Shown: positions 29,329 to 39,343 of the stretch, one piece after another
How positions within the stretch are numbered: position 1 is the first letter of the stretch
How the letters are laid out: the number at the start of each line of letters is the position of its first letter
Origin: Megaustenia siamemsis
Lineage: Eukaryota > Mollusca > Gastropoda > Stylommatophora > Ariophantidae
Length of the DNA: 64,000 nt
Direction of reading: 5' to 3'
NCBI GenBank assembly: GCA_032433765.1
Contig: JAVIAB010000102.1
Coordinates: 9,759,991 to 9,823,990, forward strand
The notes under the pieces: model-generated
What the model saw: only the letters and a program-made list of their open reading frames with translations
Told to the model about the DNA's origin: nothing
Database searches by the model: none
Program-made: the position numbers and the translations under genes

Positions 29329-32300
29329 ATGTCTAACACTTGTCATCTCTGCTCCAAAACTTCACCCGGAGCCGGGACATAAAACGACACGTTGCTAGTG
29401 TACATGGGCGTCAGGAATACAAATGTGCTGTTTGTGAACGAGTATATACAAGAGTAGACAGCCTTGCCAGACATACTAAGACAGAGCATTCTGCATCTCT
29501 TGTATCAGTAGTTCCTGCATCACCGGCACGTCCACAAGTATCGACAACCTCACGCAAGCGGGCCGTAAAGAGTTCGACTCAAGAGCCCTCAAAGAGACCA
29601 AGACTTATTAATGAAATAGACTCTCTAAATAAGTTACCTCAAGATATTAAGAAGATATATAAGAACAACTGGTTAGCAATTAGAACCCATGAACGTAGGA
29701 ACAAATACATGGAGACGTACACTATATTTCATCAGCCTGATACTCCTATAGATTGGAAGAGTCCTGTAAACCCAATTTTTCTAGCCCAGAAAAAGCGTTT
29801 CAAGGTGAATTATAGTCATCATCTGGTTTTAAGACATAGGGAGACACAGGGGCTGCGTTACTTTCACGCCAGCTCGAATAACGCGACAGGATTAGACAAA
29901 CCGTTGTTAGTTAACAACAGATACGATTTTGAAACATTTGTTGATAAATTAAATGAAAGTGATATATTAGGGTATGCAAATAAAAACCGGGAGACAACCA
30001 AATATACCTGGAAGCATTAGTCAGTACGAGTGTTTATATATATAAACTTCAAGATTATCCTATAGGGTGTCTGGTAGATATTCCACCCTACATTGCATCC
30101 AACTACGGGACTAATATCCTTCAAAACGACTCTAATTCTAAAATCTACGATGATAATCTCTGCTTTTTCCGTTGTCTAGCCGTCCATAGAGGAACTCCAA
30201 TTAATAATGTTAGGAAGGCTTCGAGATTACTTTTCAAACAGTTTAACCCGTCTCTACTGTTAAGTAACTTTCCAGGTGTAACTCTTACCGAAATGTCTCT
30301 CCTAGAAAGTTGTTTTTCAGTAAACATAGATATTTTTGAGTTTGATTCTGAACAAGCCTTGCGTATTGTCCTGAGAAGTGGCAGTAGTTATAGTGAAACT
30401 CTCCGTCTTTTACTTTACAAAAACCACTTCTTTTATATAAACGATCTTTCTAGGGCTAGTAAAAGCTTTTCTTGTGGAAAATGTGGGAAATTGTGGAAAA
30501 AGTTTGGGTGTATGGATAGGCACGAAAAAACGTGTAACGGGGATATGGCTGTAGAGACATATAAGGGTGGGGTTTACTCTTCACCTGAAAGTGTATGAGA
30601 CGCGATCAGTGCTGAAGGGATCAGTACTCCAGAGTGTTTTATTTACCCATTCAGGGCGACATTCGATTATGAATGTTACTTTGATAGTAGGAATGTTCCC
30701 AAAGAGACGCCCTCGACTACCTTTGTAGCTAAACACGTACCCCTCTCCTGCTCTATAGCGTCAAATGTTCCTGGCTGGGAGGGACCAATATGCCTCATAA
30801 CGAAGGGTGATCCACAGGTTTTAGTTAGTCAGATGGTTGATTACCTCACTGGTATCGCTGGTAAGGCATACTTGTTATTGCGAGATCGGTTTGAAAGTAT
30901 TTTTACTCAACTCCATGCACTGAACAAAGACAAGCTAATAGCTAAGTTTGATGAGTATTTAAAAGAGCTTCCCGTGATAGGGTTTAACTCGGGGAAATAT
31001 GACATCAATGTCATTAAACCTTATTTAATAAGGCACTTCATGACTGCCACTGCGCAAGTGGGTGAAGAAGACGATAGTATGGAAGAAGAAACCGAGGATA
31101 ACGAAGAAGAGGACGCTAAAATGGAAGTAGACTACAAAGTAGTAAAACCGTTCAAATTTATAGTTAAAAGAAACAATAACTTTATGTGTATTGCAACACA
31201 GAATCTAAAATTCTTAGATATAATAAACTATCTAGCACCAGGTTTTAGTTATAGCAAGTACTTGGCAGCTTACAAAGTAGAGGAGACAAAGGGTTACTTT
31301 TGTTATGAATATATAGACGACCCTCAAAAGTTGGAGGAGACAGAACTACCCCCACACGAAGCGTTTTATCGTCGTTAAAAAATTCCAATATTTCCAAGGA
31401 TGAATATGCACTGTGTAAAAGAGTCTGGCAGGACAATAAGATGACGACCCTTAAGGACTTTTTGGTTTGGTATAATAACAAAGATGTAGTCCCATTCTTA
31501 GAAGCCTTGGAGCAGCAGGTTCGTTTTTATGGGGAGCGGGGTGTGGACTGTTTTAAAGACGCCATTTCGGTTCCGGGTGTTTGTTTAAAGTATCTTTTTA
31601 AGACCGATGATAGGGGTGTAATGTTTAGTTTATGTTCGAGCAAACAGGCTAGTCTACACACAATGATTAGAGATAATTTCGTCGGGGGTCCCTCTATAAT
31701 TTTCCATAGGTATCATGAAGTAGGCAAAACGCTTATTAGGGGCGGAAAGGTAGTCAAATCCATCCAAGGTTACGATGCCAACGCGTTGTATCTTTGGGCT
31801 CTGATGAACCAATGCCAACAGATTACCCAATTATTAGAAGAATGGAGACCGGGTTTAGGGTTGAAAAAGATAACTATTATGTCCAGCAAAGTAGAGAGTG
31901 GCTAACGTGGGTCGCCCACCAAAAAGGGGTGGAGTTGAAAACTCAGTTTAATGGGAGGGAGTTTCGGTTAGGTGATAGAAATATCCCTGTGGATGGGTGG
32001 GATAAATCCAATAGAAGAGGATATAATTTTCATGGTTGTCTGTACCATGGTCACAAAGACTGCCCCCTTACCAAAGATAAAGATAGAAACCCTGTTAATA
32101 ATAAGCCCTTGTTCGAGCTGTTGAAAAAACCTGTGAGATACACACATACCTAACCGCAGAGGTAAAAGTCCCAGTAGAAGTTATGTGGGAATGTGAGTGG
32201 CAGGCTCTGAAAAAGGCTGACCCAACCATTAGGGCTTTCCTTTCTAAAGCCATCCCTCGAGCTAGACCCTCTTACTCTAAAGAAGGACTCCCTCTCAGTG

Positions 32301-33502
32301 ATAAACAGATTCTGAGGTCTGTTTCAGATGGGACATGTTTTGGTTTAGTGGAATGTGATCTATACGTCCCCGACCGCCTGAAGGAATATTTCAGTGAGAT
32401 GACTCCAATTTTCAAAAATATTGACGTCACGCGTGATGATATTGGACCGTTTATGGGTGAATATGCCCTCAAACATAACTTGTTGTCAACCCCTCGTCGC
32501 ACCCTAATCGGTAGTTATGTCGGAGAAAAAATTTTGTTGGCAACACCACTGTTAAAATGGTATTTAGACCACGGATTGGCGGTAACAAAAATTTATCAAG
32601 TGATAGAATATCAACCGTCTAGTTGTTTTAAAAAGTTTGGCGAAATGGTTTCTGACGCTAGGCGGGCTGGTGATCTAGATGAAAGTCAATCTATAGTAAG
32701 CGATACGATGAAGCTCTTAGGAAACTCAGCCTACGGGAAGACTCTAACCAATAAGACCAATCATAGCGCTGTCTCGTACGTTCAGGGGGATGAGATATCG
32801 AAAATGATTAATAGTTCCCGGTTTAAAAAGATGACTGAAATAGGGGAGGATCTTTTTGAAATTGAGATGGAGAAAAAGAAAACTGTTTGGGACTTGCCCC
32901 TACAAATAGGTTTCTTCGTCTATCAATATGCAAAGCTTCGTATGTTAGATTTTTATTTCGAGTTCTTAGATAAGTTTGTAGATAGGTCCAACTTTCAGTT
33001 ATGTGAAACAGATACTGATAGTTTATACTTAGCCTTAAGCGCATCTAAGCTAGAGGACATAGTTAAGTCAGGTCTGCGGGATGAATTTAATAGCGTGTAT
33101 AAAGACTGGTTTCCCGCCGAGTTTTGCGATGAGCATATTAGCAAGACAGACTGTATAAACTGTAAGGGTGTTAAGGCGTACACCAAACGAACGCCCGGGC
33201 TTTTTAAACTAGAGTACGAAGGGACAGCTCTTGTTAGCTTATGTAGTAAGACGTACCATTGTAGTGGGGATTACGATAAAATCAGTTGTAAAGGGCTAAG
33301 CAAGCAACACAACAAATTAGATAAAGATATGTTTTTAGAGGTTCTCGCTGCGCAAAAGGCTAAGGGTGGGAAAAATGTAGGTTTCAAAGTCTTAAATAAT
33401 TCTATATTTTCCTACAGTCAAACAAGAAATGGTCTTTCCTATTTCTATATAAAAAGGAAGGTAGCTGATGATAATGTCTCGACTACACCTCTAGATATTT
33501 AA
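29329..33502 (+). pseudogene. Zinc-finger/DNA polymerase family B, right-arm copy (frame-broken)
   Basis: Same gene as 23080-27252, on the opposite strand. The polymerase core is best preserved here: one continuous frame from 32183 to 33502 spans the palm and carries motif B (KLLGNSAYGK, 32710-32742), motif C (ETDTDSLY, 33005-33028) and the C-terminus. Motif A (DANALYLWAL) lies at 31770-31800 in a separate frame segment. Breaks in this copy: one-base losses at about 29361 (inside finger 1), 29996, 31810 and 32122, and a Trp-to-stop change at 30596-30598. The frame break near 31377 is present at the mirror position in the left arm. None of the private breaks of one arm occurs in the other. Protein-primed polymerases of this family copy linear DNA from a terminal protein; no terminal protein is separately recognisable here. 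Confidence 0.88.
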
Positions 33503-33760
33503 CTCTTTACACTACCAGCTTAGACTAACCAGTAATCTCTAACAGTATCACCCATTATGATTCATCTATGACATAGAACTAAGCAGACACCCAACTACAT
33601 AGCTATAAATAATTGTTATCCTTGTACTATATATTTACTCAGTGTACTAAATATGTTTGTAATGTTATATAATATCCACTGTATGATATACACCTATTGA
33701 GATAATAAAAGAATAAAGTATATCTTTTGCTTTCTGTTTTATATTGATTGTTTTTCAATG
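33503..33760 (+). terminator. 3' UTR with poly(A) signals of the right PolB gene
   Basis: AATAAA-type hexamers occur at about 33704-33716 (two overlapping candidates), 200 bp after the stop. The mirror signals lie near 22865-22880 for the left gene. Confidence 0.5.
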
Positions 33761-33923
33761 CTGTTGTATAATCTACTAACCTATCACTATCGATCAAGTA
33801 CATAAAGAACGCCAAAGTCCGCATACACCAGACATAAACAGGTCACTTCCGGAGTCACCGAGACTAGAGGTCAACATCCGGACACGCGCGGTCATGGTTA
33901 ACTCCCCTGTCTCTCGTGTACAT

Positions 33924-33942
33924 TTCGCGCGAAAGGCGCGCC
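33924..33942. other. GC-rich paired palindromes near the right terminus
   Basis: TTCGCGCGAA and GGCGCGCC, mirror of 22639-22657, 63 bp from the right end. Confidence 0.6.
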
Positions 33943-34005
33943 GCCCTATATATCTTTGTTAATTTAGCGCCACAATAATAACCAGTTGGAACATTGTATA
34001 CTACT

Positions 34006-36587
34006 TGCTTCTTTCTTATGTTTTTTAAGAGCTCCCTTTTTGTGTTGGCCTCCTTGAGAACTTCCTCATTGGTCTTTTTATCTGTCCAGGGAACTTTCAA
34101 CATTCTTCTGAGAAATCCCATCTCTGTGGCCTCCAATCGTCTTTTCATTTGTTTGTCTACTGTCCATGATTCGCTTCCATAGGTCAGAATTAGTTCTATA
34201 TAGCACCGATGAACTCTCTTTTTCATTTTTATTGACATAGATTTGTTGCATAAGATATTTTTTATTTTCTGAAATGCTATTTTGGCCTGAGCTATTCTGC
34301 TTTTTATTTCTGTGGTGCATCTTCCATCTGATGTTATTATTGTGCCCAAGTATTTGACGCGCTGCACTTGTTTCAGATTTGTCTTGTTTATTTTATGCTG
34401 CATGATGGTGATGATTGTTTCTTCGATATAACCATTACTTCTGTTTTCTTGCTATTCAGTCTGAGACCTTTCTTGTTGCTTTCTTTTACTATTATGTCTA
34501 TGATTTCTTGTAGTTCGTTCTCTGTCTCTGCTATTAAGACTGTCATCCGCATATCGCAAATTATTTATGTTGTGACCGTTGGCTTGAATTCCTTTTTGTC
34601 TACTATTGATCTCATAATATATTCGCTGTAAAGTGAAAACAAATCCGGTGACAGAACACAGCCTTGTCTGACTCCTTGCTTTATATATTGGAATTGTCCT
34701 GTTTGGTTGTTAATTCGTATAGCTGCTGTTTGTTGCCAGTACATGTTTTTTATGATTCGCAGATCCTTGCCATCAATGTTTAATTTCTGCAGGATATTTA
34801 TTATTTCCACGTGCTTTACTTTGGCAAATGCTTTTGTGTAGTCTATAAAGCACATATGTAGATCTTTCTTTACCTCTATAGATCTTTCTATCAATGTCCT
34901 TAAGATGTATATTGCATTATTGGTGCCCTTTCCTTCCACAAATCAACATTGTTCCTCACTTATTTCTGGTTTTATTTTGTTCCTTACACATCTCATGATT
35001 ATTCTTAGTAATATTTAGTCATATGGCTCATGAGACTAATAGTGCGGTGGTCTTCACAATCAGTGGCTCCTGACTTCTTCGGTATGGCTACAAAGATAGA
35101 TTTTAGTAGATCTTCGGGTATGTGTCCAGTGTTATATATGTAATTGAGTAATTTTGTTATGACTTGTACTCCCAGCTCTCCTAATGCATTTATCTCTTCG
35201 ATTGTTATATTGTCAGGACCTGGAGCTTTGCCTCTTTTCATGTGTTGAATTGCGTCCTCCACTTCACTCTGCATTATTGGTGGTCCTGTGTCTTCATTTG
35301 AATTGTTTAATTCTGGTCTTTCATCATCATAGAGTTGACTGATATATTCTGTCCATCTTTCCATTGTCTTCTCCTGTCCCATTATTATATTTCCTTCCTT
35401 TGATTTCACACATCCTGAAACTTTTACTTCTTTTCTTCCTGTTAATTCATTTAACTGATTGTGCATAAATTTTGGGTCTTTCTTTTGTTGTTTTTCCATT
35501 TCTTCACATTTCTGTTTTAACCATCCTTCCTTTGCTTCACAGCACTTATTTGGATCTCTTTGTGCACTATTTTGTCTGTCCGTTCTTCTTTCTTATGTTT
35601 TCTTCTTTCGTCCATTAGTTGCAATATTTCTTCTGTCATCCATTTCTCTTTGTTGATTCTTTTAGTCACTGGTATTAGTTCTTTTGATGTTTGTTGAATC
35701 GATTATTTGAGCATTTCCCACTGCTCCTCAATGTCCTGTATTTTCTCAGTAGCATTATATCTATTTTGTACTATTGTGCTGTACTTATCACTCATCTGTT
35801 TATCTAATCTTAGCATATCTAGTTCTAATTTTATATTTCTTGGTGATTTCTGTGCCTTCCGCAGTTTTATTCTTATCTTTCCAACTACTGGTACATGGTC
35901 AATATTGCAATCTGCTCCTGGCCTTGTTTTAACCGATGTTAGCCCATCCCTGAATCTTCTCTGTACCAATATAAAATCAATTTGATTGTGTACTTTTTTG
36001 TCTGGGCTTTGCCAAGTCCATGGTCGCCTAGGGTGTTGTTTGAACCAGGTGTTACTTATAATCATTTCATGTGTCTTTGCTCAATCTATCAAGTCTGTCA
36101 TTCGTCTCGTCTCGTCTCTCCAAGGCCACCCCCCTCCCCAAGTCACATTTTGCACTTTAGCTGTTCCTACCTTTGCATTGAAATCCCCTAATATAATAGT
36201 CATTTCATGGGGTTTACACTGTTCCATGGTTGCCTCTAACTCCACGTAAAAAGTGTCAATGTCTTCTTCTTCGCTATTATATTATAAACTTGAATTATGT
36301 TGATATCCATTGGTCTTCCACTCAATTTTACTAACAGAATTCTGTTCTGAAACTGGCCAAAATCCTTTCACTGTTTTGCTTCTTTCTCTATCTAACATGA
36401 TGCCTACTCCTCTTTCATGTGTGCTTCCCTCAGAGTAAATTACATTTCCACTGTCGCGTTGTAATAATCCTGCTCCTGTCCATCTCATTTCACATAGTCC
36501 CAAGATGTTCAATTTCATTCTTTTCATTTCTTGATTGATGTTATCTAGTTTTCCAACCTGGAATGCTGATCTAACTCAGTAATCAAT
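34006..36587 (-). pseudogene. LINE-C main body (EN and RT), interrupted by the palindrome
   Basis: The minus strand carries, from the right, an endonuclease domain: NILGLCEMRWTGAG (near 36490) and a block ending DHVPVVGKIRIKLR (near 35880). It continues with a linker, the RT start TGRKEVKVSG (near 35430), RGKAPGPDN (35210-35240), IPKKSGA (near 35085), CFIDYTKAF (34830-34860) and GVRQGCVLSP (34655-34690). The C-terminal block NIRKK follows near 34010-34030. Several stops and frameshifts break it into five or more frames. It is 5'-truncated near 36575-36587. The first six bases (34006-34011, TGCTTC) are the right copy of the palindromic element's target duplication. Confidence 0.9.
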
Positions 36588-36597
36588 ATTACGGTTC

Positions 36598-36851
36598 GTT
36601 CGTTCGCTTTCGTCAGCTTTTGACCTCTGACGAAGTCCCACCCACTCAATTTTTGTGAGACTGAATTTTGCGTGTAAAGTCTGTTTTATCCCATTACAGG
36701 ATGCCCCTCGCCATGCAGGCAGATTTACTCCGACTTCAGAGGTACTAATTTTTAGGGAATTAGTAAAACCCAGGTGTCCTCACCAGGGTACGAACCCCGG
36801 CTGTTGCCGTGGTAAGCCAACCGCCTATCGATTGCGCTAACCGGACACCCC
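36598..36851 (-). mobile_element. tRNA-derived SINE, family SINE-1, with 10-bp TSD
   Basis: On the minus strand it starts GGGGTGTCCGGTTAGCGCAA (tRNA-like A-box region) and has a B box in GGGGTTCGTACCC (36790-36802). It continues with a body shared over 250 bp with 61181-61432 and ends CGAACGAAC. ATTACGGTTC flanks it on both sides (36588-36597 and 36852-36861). A closely related copy elsewhere in the window shows the family moved fairly recently. Pol III transcription is inferred from the boxes. Confidence 0.9.
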
Positions 36852-36875
36852 ATTACGGTTCTTAATTAAGGAACT

Positions 36876-37096
36876 TAAGGTTCCCTCCACGCCTTGCTAG
36901 TCGTATGGAGAATATGGTGTTAGTGACCTTATTTTTCTATCACCACGGCAGGAAAAATCTCTGGTATCTATTTTTATAGGCTGGGTGAACCCCGGAGCCG
37001 TGTTAGTCCGATAAAAAACGCAACTGCTGGGGATCAAACCCACATCCTTCTGGTCTAGAAGCAAGCACACTAACCATTCAGTCACCGAGGCTCCGA
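36876..37096 (-). mobile_element. tRNA-derived SINE, family SINE-2
   Basis: On the minus strand: a head GGAGCCTCGGTGACTGAATGG with an A box (TGACTGAATGG), a tRNA-like stretch to a B box GGGTTTGATCCCC (37032-37044), a body and a 3' end GTGGAGGGAACCTTAAG. An older copy is at 13540-13790. It is directly next to the SINE-1 copy. Confidence 0.85.
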
Positions 37097-37254
37097 AATA
37101 ACTTGACTACACTTATCATTTGTTAAAACTATGTGTGTGTTTACATAGAGGGTCTTCACAAATTAATTTGTGTCTGACTTCATATAATTTGACTTTGATA
37201 ACTTGGAAATTGTAAATTTAATATTGTCTTCAACTGGTATTCTTTCATATGAAG

Positions 37255-37354
37255 TTGACCTGAAAGATGATGTAGCTGACAAATTGTCCACATTGGAAAG
37301 TGAGGATGCACGACTAGGAGCTCGGCTTTTAAAGGCAAATAACAGTCAAAACAA
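37255..37354 (+). CDS. Candidate host-gene exon 2 (coiled-coil-like)
   Basis: 100 bp between an AG (37253-37254, after a TATTCTTTCAT pyrimidine stretch) and GTAAGA (from 37355), open in one frame. It encodes a charged heptad-like segment (LKDDVADKLSTLESEDARL, then GARLLKANN) of coiled-coil character. It begins with two bases of a codon, matching the one base left by the exon ending at 16338, and ends with two bases, matching the exon at 45731. The acceptor is moderate; a second AG 12 bp downstream keeps the same phase. Confidence 0.6.
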
Positions 37355-37361
37355 GTAAGAA

Positions 37362-37465
37362 ATTCATCATCATCATGTCCATTACCGGTTGGTGTAGGCA
37401 TATATGTCCTTCCACAATCTTCTATCTACTGTATGTCGCCGAATTGTCCTTTTCCGTGCATTTGT
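37362..37465 (-). pseudogene. LINE-C 3' end fragment
   Basis: A CATCATCATCATG tail followed by reverse-complement sequence matching the last ~90 bp of LINE-C (compare 62620-62695). Confidence 0.65.
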
Positions 37466-38170
37466 TCATTATCATCATCATTGATTGCCATCTCCGCAAT
37501 GAAGGTTGGCTACCGTGTAGTGCCATTCTGCTCATTCTCTTGCTTTAATAGTGAAGGTTATCATAGGCTGATTTGTTCATCTTTTGATGTTACTCGTCCA
37601 TGTTAGTCTTGGACTGCCTTTGTCTCTGTTACCTTGTCTTTTCCCCTCCAAAATTACTTTTAGTATGCTGATGCGTCTTTTAACATGACCCAAAAATCGC
37701 ATTTGTCTTGTTTGAATTGTGTTTTAACTATTTTTTTTTTAACTTTCATTTTTAGTTGTTTTAAGACTTCATCATTTTTTTTTTCGTTTCTTTCCATTCA
37801 ATTCTACCTATTCTTCCATACATCCACATTTCAAAGGCTTCAATTCTGTTCTGTTTTCTTGTTTAGTGTCCATGTTTCTGCACCATATATGAATGTTGAG
37901 ACGACATAACTTTTGCTATTCTTAGTTTTAGCCCTGGTGTTATTTGTTTCTCTCAATAAATAGAGATGTCTGCGATCAAGACTCAATCAGAGTAGGATAA
38001 TTTATTTGTTTGTGTTATTTGTTTTGATTTTAGTATATTTTTCATGACATTAAAATTACTTTCAGTCATTCCTATTCTTTTGTTTATTTCAGTTTTACAA
38101 TTTCCATCACTGGTTACAGTATGCCCAAGGTAGTTGTAGTTCTGAACTGTCTCCTGGTCTGTTCCTTCAA
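37466..38170 (-). pseudogene. LINE-A 3' fragment with (ATC)n tail
   Basis: An ATC run (37468-37480) and about 690 bp matching LINE-A on the minus strand up to the region equivalent to 51740. It carries a 62-bp insertion of a LINE-F 3' end (37950-38011). Frame is lost by many indels. Confidence 0.8.
37950..38011 (-). mobile_element. 62-bp severely truncated LINE-F 3' end insertion with 13-bp TSD
   Basis: It contains the LINE-F terminal word TGCGATCAAGACTCAATCAG (with GAGTAGGAT) seen at 20647-20680. The 13-bp GTGTTATTTGTTT flanks it at 37937-37949 and 38012-38024. Confidence 0.75.
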
Positions 38171-38174
38171 TTTT

Positions 38175-38367
38175 TTCATTAGTTCACCATATAGTATTTG
38201 CTTAGGAATGTGGGTTTCTTCCATTAGCACGTTCCCTGTCATCTTAATTTTCGGCTTTGGAGCATTGGCATGATTATTAGGGTCTTAGCACGTTGCAGCA
38301 CTGTTAAGTTGGTTATTTTGCCCTGCCATTTGATGTGTTTGATGTGTATTATTCTGCAGAGATATCA
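38175..38367 (-). pseudogene. LINE C-terminal relic, cut by the hAT element
   Basis: Minus-strand frames recover KWQGKITNL-like, KLRWQG and, one frame over, THIPKQILYGEL, the usual C-terminus of another LINE family. The relic ends at the hAT insertion (TSD 38368-38375). Confidence 0.5.
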
Positions 38368-38984
38368 GTGGTGATCAGGGTTGCCAACTTAGCGGATTTT
38401 CCGCTAGATCTAGCGGAAATGGAGCAGCGTCCAGCGGCCAAAAAATAATGAATCCGCTTGGCGGAATTTCTAGCGGATTTATTTTGAATGACAGCGGCAA
38501 ATCACGGATTTTTTTTATCACGATAATCTACTAAAATTAGCCTTATCTTGATCAAAACATAAACTAAGAGTGCCTGCAGCGCTTGTGTGACAAGTGAAAT
38601 TATGTACGTACTACGTCATTGTATCACTTTCGTTCTGACCAATAGAAAATTTAGTAGAGTATTGTAGTAGAGACTTTCGGTTTGAAACTGAAACTTTTCT
38701 ACTTTGGAAATAAATTGTTGGAGAACTGAGGATTTATAGTCATAGTGTTAAGTCAAGTATGTCATCATTAATTAGCAAGTTTCATATTTCAAACTGATGA
38801 TTTGTCAGTGTGAGTGTTCAGCAACGTGTTTCTTTCTACGTGAATATTAAGTCCATATTTATTTCAAATTGTGGAGGTTTAACGCTCTACCGCTATAAGA
38901 GAGTTACAATTTTTGGTAATTCCATATTATACATGTGGCTGTAACTATCAGCAACGTACATTCACATTACAACATAAAGATATG

Positions 38985-39175
38985 ACACTTCGATATCAGC
39001 AACGATTTCGTAAAGAGTGGGCTAAATGAAATGGACTTTACAGATTGGATCTTAGAAGTCCCTGACAGTGCTGACAAAGCTAGATGCAAGTTTTGCAAAT
39101 GTGTATTTGGCATCGAAACATTGTGATCTTCTTTCTCACAGCAAATCAAAGTAGCATCAGTTGGCCAGCGTTGTA
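38985..39175 (+). pseudogene. hAT transposase N-terminal BED zinc-finger remnant
   Basis: Plus strand: QRFRKEWA, then one frame over DFTDWILEVPDSADKARCKF (near 39033-39092) with the CKFC cysteine pair, then LLSHSKSK (39125-39150). The C-x2-C then H-x-S-K-S-K spacing is the BED-finger start of hAT transposases. Frame changes and loss of everything downstream make it a relic. Confidence 0.75.
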
Positions 39176-39343
39176 CTTTCCTCTTCACGAAAACTGGACA
39201 CTTTACAATTTCTTTGTCTTTCAAATTATTTTTATGTTGCCAAATTAAGTTAGTTTCTACATGTATTAATATAGTTGTAGTTGTGACTGTTACAAATCAA
39301 AATAATAATTATTTTTCTTTAAATTTACTCTCCTATTTGGTTT

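Larger units (their letters stand above)
22576..34005. mobile_element. 11.43-kb palindromic PolB element (Polinton/Maverick-related)
   Basis: One insertion bounded by TGCTTC duplications. Its two halves (22576-28250 and 28333-34005) are reverse complements of nearly equal length (5,675 and 5,673 bp), separated by an 82-bp unpaired spacer. The outer ends start 5'-AGTAGTATACAATG. Each arm carries one gene, a zinc-finger-DNA polymerase B fusion, pointing outward. No RVE integrase, packaging ATPase, protease or capsid gene is visible. Known: Polintons have 6-bp duplications, terminal inverted repeats beginning AG, and protein-primed PolB, but they are 15-20 kb with about ten genes and sub-kb TIRs. 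Inference: a PolB-only relative whose inverted repeats fill the whole element, or a head-to-head dimer of a 5.7-kb linear replicon integrated with an integrase supplied in trans. Confidence 0.88.
28333..34005. repeat. Right arm of the palindrome
   Basis: Mirror of 22576-28250. Visible substitutions between arms are few (for example one residue in the finger linker, one in motif-A-proximal sequence, one nonsense change at 30596-30598), well under 1% by eye. Differences are otherwise single-base length changes in homopolymers. Confidence 0.97.

Noticed and set aside
33864..34403. 179-codon minus-strand frame spanning the right end of the palindrome
   Set aside because: It is a chimera of the LINE-C C-terminus and the element's terminal repeat, created by the insertion; nothing suggests it is used.
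36598..37096. Possible tRNA genes from A and B boxes
   Set aside because: The heads cannot fold into full cloverleafs with acceptor stems, are followed by SINE bodies, and recur with target duplications.
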